The notes under the pieces: generated by a model
The model's input: the letters and a program-made list of their open reading frames with translations, nothing else
Database searches by the model: none
What the model was told of the DNA's origin: nothing
Assembly: GCF_001941975.2 (NCBI RefSeq)
Contig: NZ_CP146991.1
Coordinates: 4,275,001-4,339,000, forward strand
Length of the DNA: 64,000 nt
Direction of reading: 5' to 3'
From: Sporomusa sphaeroides DSM 2875
GTDB lineage: Bacteria > Bacillota > Negativicutes > Sporomusales > Sporomusaceae
In this document: piece by piece, positions 60,330 through 64,000 of the stretch
How positions within the stretch are numbered: the stretch's first letter is position 1
Layout of the letters: every line of letters begins with the position of its first letter
Made by a program: the position numbers and the translations under genes

Positions 60330-61463
60330 CTACTCTAAAAAATCCATAATTTCCGGTTTATAGCCGTCAGGCAATTCTTCTTCATGTAAAAATGTGAAAC
60401 TATCGTCATTCAGTATTGGCATAAATATTTCGTACGGAATCATAGAAAACTCACAGGCATAATTGCTTGCTCCGAATAACATACCCGCTTTGCTGCTCAA
60501 ATTTAACCCTCTTGCAAACTTTGTGTAGTTGGAGCAATCATGCACAGCTGCATCCCAGTTTTCTTCAGCAGCTATTTTCATAAATTTCAAAGTTAATTCC
60601 CTGCTCCAAACGGGAGATATATAGCCATGCCGGGAGATATACATATTTTCCCCATAATAATTACCTATGTTATTCTCATTCAAATGTAATTCCGCACAAT
60701 TGATAAAATCCAGTTTCGTTTCAAAAATTGCTTGCTTTTTCTTGAAAAACACTTCGAAAAACTCGGGAGTCATTGGAGTTTCAATACCTACATGTTTAAT
60801 ATATTTTTTCGCCAGGCCAATATTTTTAATTACTTTGTCCGAACAATTAGAAGCACCTAAGTTGAAACGTATCTCATTAAGCCCGGCTTCACCTAATGCT
60901 TTCAGTGTTTCTTCTGTAGCTAACGTGCCATTTGTGTATAAATGCTGATAAATTTGAGCAGCACTGAATTTCTTTATAATCGGATAGTATTTTTCTATTT
61001 CCATAAAAGGCTCTAAATAAACGTAGGAAATGCCAGTGGGTTTTTGGTAAATGGAAAGCAGCAAATCAATATCCTTCTCGTAAAATTTTGTGCCGCCAAT
61101 TTCCCACAGGCCTTCGCCAACCGGATGAATGTCGTCCAGTTCGCCATAATTGTAACAGAACTTACATTCTAAATTACATGTGTTCGTTTTCCTAATTGCG
61201 CTCAGCCCGGTACCCAACAGACAAGAACGGCAGCCTTGGGGGAATTTGCTTTCATTTCCCACAAAAAGAGTTCTATTTTCTAAGGTTTGCAAGCCTCTGA
61301 TTTCCGACATCAGCATCTCATTTCGATGATCAATTGCTGCCTCAATTTGCGCAAAGGTAGCGTAAATGATTTCTTCATGCTTGATGCTAATTTCTTCTTC
61401 CTCAGACAATTGTGAAAAAAAATCAAACCATATCAACGCATCTTTCTTGGAAATTCTCATCAT
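60330..61463 (-). CDS. radical SAM protein of unknown function
   Basis: The 377-residue enzyme has the radical SAM cluster motif CNLECKFCYNYG near residue 97 and an upstream pair of cysteines (GCRSCLLGTG). The SAM/TIM-barrel features IRFNLGASNCSDKVIKNIG and GIETPMTP follow. An N-terminal helical segment of 70 residues has no evident match. The stop lies 7 bases from the convergent GNAT gene. The closest style is the radical SAM proteins that modify peptides or act as activating enzymes, but no partner peptide gene is seen nearby. Confidence 0.85.
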   Translation of the reverse strand: MMRISKKDALIWFDFFSQLSEEEEISIKHEEIIYATFAQIEAAIDHRNEMLMSEIRGLQTLENRTLFVGNESKFPQGCRSCLLGTGLSAIRKTNTCNLECKFCYNYGELDDIHPVGEGLWEIGGTKFYEKDIDLLLSIYQKPTGISYVYLEPFMEIEKYYPIIKKFSAAQIYQHLYTNGTLATEETLKALGEAGLNEIRFNLGASNCSDKVIKNIGLAKKYIKHVGIETPMTPEFFEVFFKKKQAIFETKLDFINCAELHLNENNIGNYYGENMYISRHGYISPVWSRELTLKFMKIAAEENWDAAVHDCSNYTKFARGLNLSSKAGMLFGASNYACEFSMIPYEIFMPILNDDSFTFLHEEELPDGYKPEIMDFLE

Positions 61464-61580
61464 GTATCCGCCTATCTAATTTAATACTTCACACGCTTCG
61501 CCAAGTGTGAATACAATCAAACTATAATATTTAAATTATACTGGGTTATGCCGCAGTTTTCAACAAGGTCACCGGGAATG

Positions 61581-62780
61581 TCAATGAGAACAGGAAATAA
61601 ACCGCTTTTCAGGCTGCGCTTTTTTCCCGCACCAAAGATAGTATAAGCCCATTGCCAAAAGAGCGACTCCGGCCATACTCATATATAGACCGCGAAAACC
61701 GAAGAAAGGAACCAACAGACCCAAAAAGAACGGCCCTAATCCCACCCCGATATCTGTAATGGCAAAAAAAGTCGATGTTGCCAGCCCCATGCGATGGTCT
61801 GGCGACGACTTAATGGCGACCGCCTGCCCGCTGGACAAAAAGGTGCCAAAACCAAGCCCGATGAACATTCCGGCCAGCAGAAGGATGAAATCCTGCCGCG
61901 CCAGGCTTAGTATAGCCAGGCCAATCGCAAAAAGAACAAAAGACGGATACAGCACAAACCCCTCTCCCTTTAAATCAAACCAGCGACCGGTTAGCGGCCT
62001 GGAAATCAGGATGGCTGCCGAATAAACGATAAAGAAGAAACTGCCTGCCTCTATTAAATTAATTTCTCTTGTGTAGGAGGCGATAAAACCGACAATTCCG
62101 GAATAGCATAAGCCGAGAATTGCCCCAATCGCCGAAATCGGCAGTGCTTTAAATTCAACGAAATTGCTCAATGTAAAGCGCTTCATATCCTCCAGCTGCG
62201 CCGCCGTTAACGCCGCTTCCGGCACCTTTAGCAAAAACGCCGCAATATAACAAGTGACCACCAGCAAAATACAGATACCTAAAATTGCGTTAAAGCTTAC
62301 CTGCTGGTTCAGATATATTCCTAAAAACGGGCCAAAAGCCGACGCCAGCGTACTGCTCATTGCGTAATAGCTGATACCTTCGCCGCGCCTTGCCCCCGGA
62401 ATAATGTTGGCGACAATGGTCCCGGTGGCGACTGTAGCCAGCCCAAAGCCTACTCCGTGCAAAAACCGGACAAAAAAGAGAAAGTGCAGATTGGTTGATT
62501 TAAAATATAACAAGGTGGCAATCAGATACACGGTCAAGCCTATATAAAGCATCTTTTGCCGTCCGACCAGCTCGACTGATTTTCCGCCGAAGAAACGGGC
62601 AAAAAGCGCCCCCACAATGAAAAGGCCTACCGCAAGACCGGCTTCACTCAAAGAGGCCTGCAGATTATCCACTGCGTAACCCGCGATTATAATCATCAGC
62701 AGAAAATACACCAGATATACGAGGAAGTTCACCAGCGCATTAAGCAAAAAATCCTTTGTCCATATTTGTGCCTTTGTCAT
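61581..62780 (-). CDS. MFS transporter (YwfA/DHA1-like)
   Basis: The 399-residue protein has twelve membrane helices. Loop 2-3 reads ARFFGGKSVELVGRQKMLYI. The helix 4-5 region FLHGVGFGLATVATGTIVAN has the antiporter-type motif C of drug-proton exporters (GPFLGIYLNQQVSFN). It is divergent from the LysR gene at 62909, which probably controls it. The substrate is not known. The short intergenic region (62781-62908) should hold their shared operator. Confidence 0.88.
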   Translation of the reverse strand: MTKAQIWTKDFLLNALVNFLVYLVYFLLMIIIAGYAVDNLQASLSEAGLAVGLFIVGALFARFFGGKSVELVGRQKMLYIGLTVYLIATLLYFKSTNLHFLFFVRFLHGVGFGLATVATGTIVANIIPGARRGEGISYYAMSSTLASAFGPFLGIYLNQQVSFNAILGICILLVVTCYIAAFLLKVPEAALTAAQLEDMKRFTLSNFVEFKALPISAIGAILGLCYSGIVGFIASYTREINLIEAGSFFFIVYSAAILISRPLTGRWFDLKGEGFVLYPSFVLFAIGLAILSLARQDFILLLAGMFIGLGFGTFLSSGQAVAIKSSPDHRMGLATSTFFAITDIGVGLGPFFLGLLVPFFGFRGLYMSMAGVALLAMGLYYLWCGKKAQPEKRFISCSH

Positions 62781-62908
62781 GTTTATCTCCTCTGTTAATG
62801 TATAGCAGTTCTTTCCGATGTGAGTAATTATAGCATTGAGGATTTATAATTAAAAAGATATAATTAACTATATATTCATTCCTCAAAAGCTATGAAAAGG
62901 TGATGCCT

Positions 62909-63814
62909 ATGGATTTGCTTCAATTAAGATACTTTCAGGTTGTTGCCCGGCTGGAAAATATAACGCGTTCCGCCGAAGAACTCCATATTGCCCAGCCTTC
63001 TCTCAGCAAAACCATTGCCCGTCTGGAGGAAAGCCTGGGTGTTCCCTTGTTTGAGCGTACAGGAAAACGAATCCGCCTCAACCTGTTTGGCGAAACTTTT
63101 CTGAAAAGGGTGGACCGGATCTTTAACGAACTGGAAAACGGGCAGCGTGATTTGGCAGACCTGGCCGGTCTAACAGACAGAAGCGTTACTGTCGGCGTCT
63201 CCTCCTCCCGTCTGCTGCAAAATTTTCTGAAAGAATATTTGACAGCTCATCCGGGCATTAAGTTCCGGCTTCGTCATATCACCAATCAACAGGAATTGCA
63301 AACGCAGCTTATAACCGGGAAAATAGACCTTAGTATATTTTTCTCGCCGATTGTACATCCGGAAATTCATTGCGAACCGCTGCTGGTTGAGGAGATTTTC
63401 CTGGCCGTTCCACCTAATCATCGCCTGGCTGAACGGACCAGCATACACCTGAAGGAGGCGGCCAACGAATCCTTTATCAGTGTTACCACCGATTTCGGCT
63501 TCCGGACCATTACAAATAATTTTTGCCTGCAGGCCGGTTTTACTCCCACGGTTGCATTTGAGATTGAAAGCATTGATGTAATAGCAAGCCTGGTCAATGC
63601 CGGACTGGGTGTAGCCTTTCTGCCTGCCTGCTGGTATCAGGAAGAAAGGCGGCAGAGCTCGCCGGTGAGCCTGCATATTGAAGCACCCTCCTGCCGGCGA
63701 ACCTTTTGGTTAGCCTGGAGGAAGGAGCGTTATCTGCCTGAAGCCATGCGTAATTTCAGCAAATCGGTCATTGAATATTTTTCATCCGCAAAATCAAAAT
63801 CCTTCCCTGATTGA
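62909..63814 (+). CDS. LysR-family transcriptional regulator
   Basis: The 301-residue protein starts at ATG 62909 (MDLLQLRYFQVVARLENITR), with AAAAGGTG about 7 bases upstream. Two earlier in-frame starts overlap that site. The HTH is SAEELHIAQPSLSKTIARLE. The substrate-binding domain runs from about residue 90 (DRSVTVGVSSSRLLQNFLKE) to the end. It is divergent from the MFS gene, so local regulation of that exporter is likely. Confidence 0.92.
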   Translation: MDLLQLRYFQVVARLENITRSAEELHIAQPSLSKTIARLEESLGVPLFERTGKRIRLNLFGETFLKRVDRIFNELENGQRDLADLAGLTDRSVTVGVSSSRLLQNFLKEYLTAHPGIKFRLRHITNQQELQTQLITGKIDLSIFFSPIVHPEIHCEPLLVEEIFLAVPPNHRLAERTSIHLKEAANESFISVTTDFGFRTITNNFCLQAGFTPTVAFEIESIDVIASLVNAGLGVAFLPACWYQEERRQSSPVSLHIEAPSCRRTFWLAWRKERYLPEAMRNFSKSVIEYFSSAKSKSFPD

Positions 63815-63965
63815 AGGGTCTGTATTTCATCCCGCAGTACATTGGCACGATTATCTCCTTATTAAACTCCGGCCTTCTTCTTGCTTTCAGGCAAAAGATC
63901 AGCGTTGTTTTCCCAGGGGGAATTATGGCATAATGTAATGACGCAGCAGCACAATGGAGGTTTAC

Positions 63966-64000
63966 ATGAAAATAATCGATTGGGAGGATTATGTACCCAA
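63966..64000 (+). CDS. start of a gene cut by the window end
   Basis: ATG 63966 follows AATGGAGGT 5 bases upstream and opens MKIIDWEDYVP, then the window ends. A possible promoter (TTGTTT, 18 bases, CATAAT) lies about 40 bases upstream. Too short to identify. Confidence 0.6.
   Translation, partial: MKIIDWEDYVP

Overview
The window looks like chromosomal DNA of an anaerobic, Gram-negative-type (diderm) Firmicute, most likely a Negativicute of the Sporomusaceae type. This is inference from gene content. An RND drug-efflux operon and a CsgG-type secretion lipoprotein homologue imply an outer membrane. Gene style, strong AGGAGG ribosome sites, a guanidine-I riboswitch, an Lsa-type ABC-F gene, a CD3324-type regulator and fermentative citrate-lyase genes are all Firmicute-like. 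No rRNA, tRNA, CRISPR array or phage structural gene was seen.

Layout. 1-3.6 kb: end of an RND periplasmic adaptor gene and its full inner-membrane pump. 3.6-5.4 kb: a 92-bp hairpin repeat and a complete IS1182-type element flanked by a possible 8-bp target duplication. 5.4-19 kb: an accessory, defence-type region on the minus strand. It holds a methyltransferase, a small HTH protein, a DUF421 membrane protein joined to the wreck of a Wadjet jetD gene, a copied fragment of an ImmA gene, an intact MntA-type nucleotidyltransferase with a deleted HEPN partner, an ImmA/PIN pair, a complete type I restriction system (hsdRMS) and an Mrr-type endonuclease. 19-26.4 kb: XRE regulator, flavodoxin/ferredoxin membrane protein, phosphopantetheinyl transferase, a 1109-residue STAND/TPR/HEAT/BTAD regulator and CsgG. 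26.4-32.9 kb: a resistance and efflux block (Lsa-type ABC-F, MFS exporter, guanidine-riboswitch SMR pair, lincosamide nucleotidyltransferase). Three of these genes have candidate leader peptides, one of them inside a convincing four-segment attenuator. 33-35.2 kb: a chemoreceptor.

35.3-45.8 kb is a coherent tricarboxylate catabolism locus. A TctABC transporter imports a tricarboxylate. Aconitase can bring isocitrate or aconitate to citrate. CitDEF cleaves citrate to acetate and oxaloacetate. An RraA-family protein or an HpcH-family aldolase could deal with oxaloacetate. A divergent LysR regulator sits between the two arms. 46-50.6 kb is a decaying segment: a small secreted protein, a malic enzyme broken by an in-frame amber codon, a LarA-family racemase and a SucD fragment lacking its first half. 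Near-identical palindromes lie at each side of it. 50.7-56.9 kb is a second catabolic operon under a FadR-type regulator: DUF1537 kinase, BKACE (DUF849) enzyme, class II aldolase, DUF336 protein, BASS-family transporter and Asp/Glu racemase. This combination is the strongest candidate in the window for an uncharacterised pathway. 57-64 kb holds ordinary accessory genes: DMT exporter, HTH-methyltransferase fusion, MarR/GNAT operon with a striking palindromic operator, radical SAM protein, MFS transporter with a divergent LysR regulator, and a gene cut by the window end.

Starts were moved from the longest open frame where a ribosome site or family alignment favoured it. All family assignments are from reading the protein sequences, without database searches.
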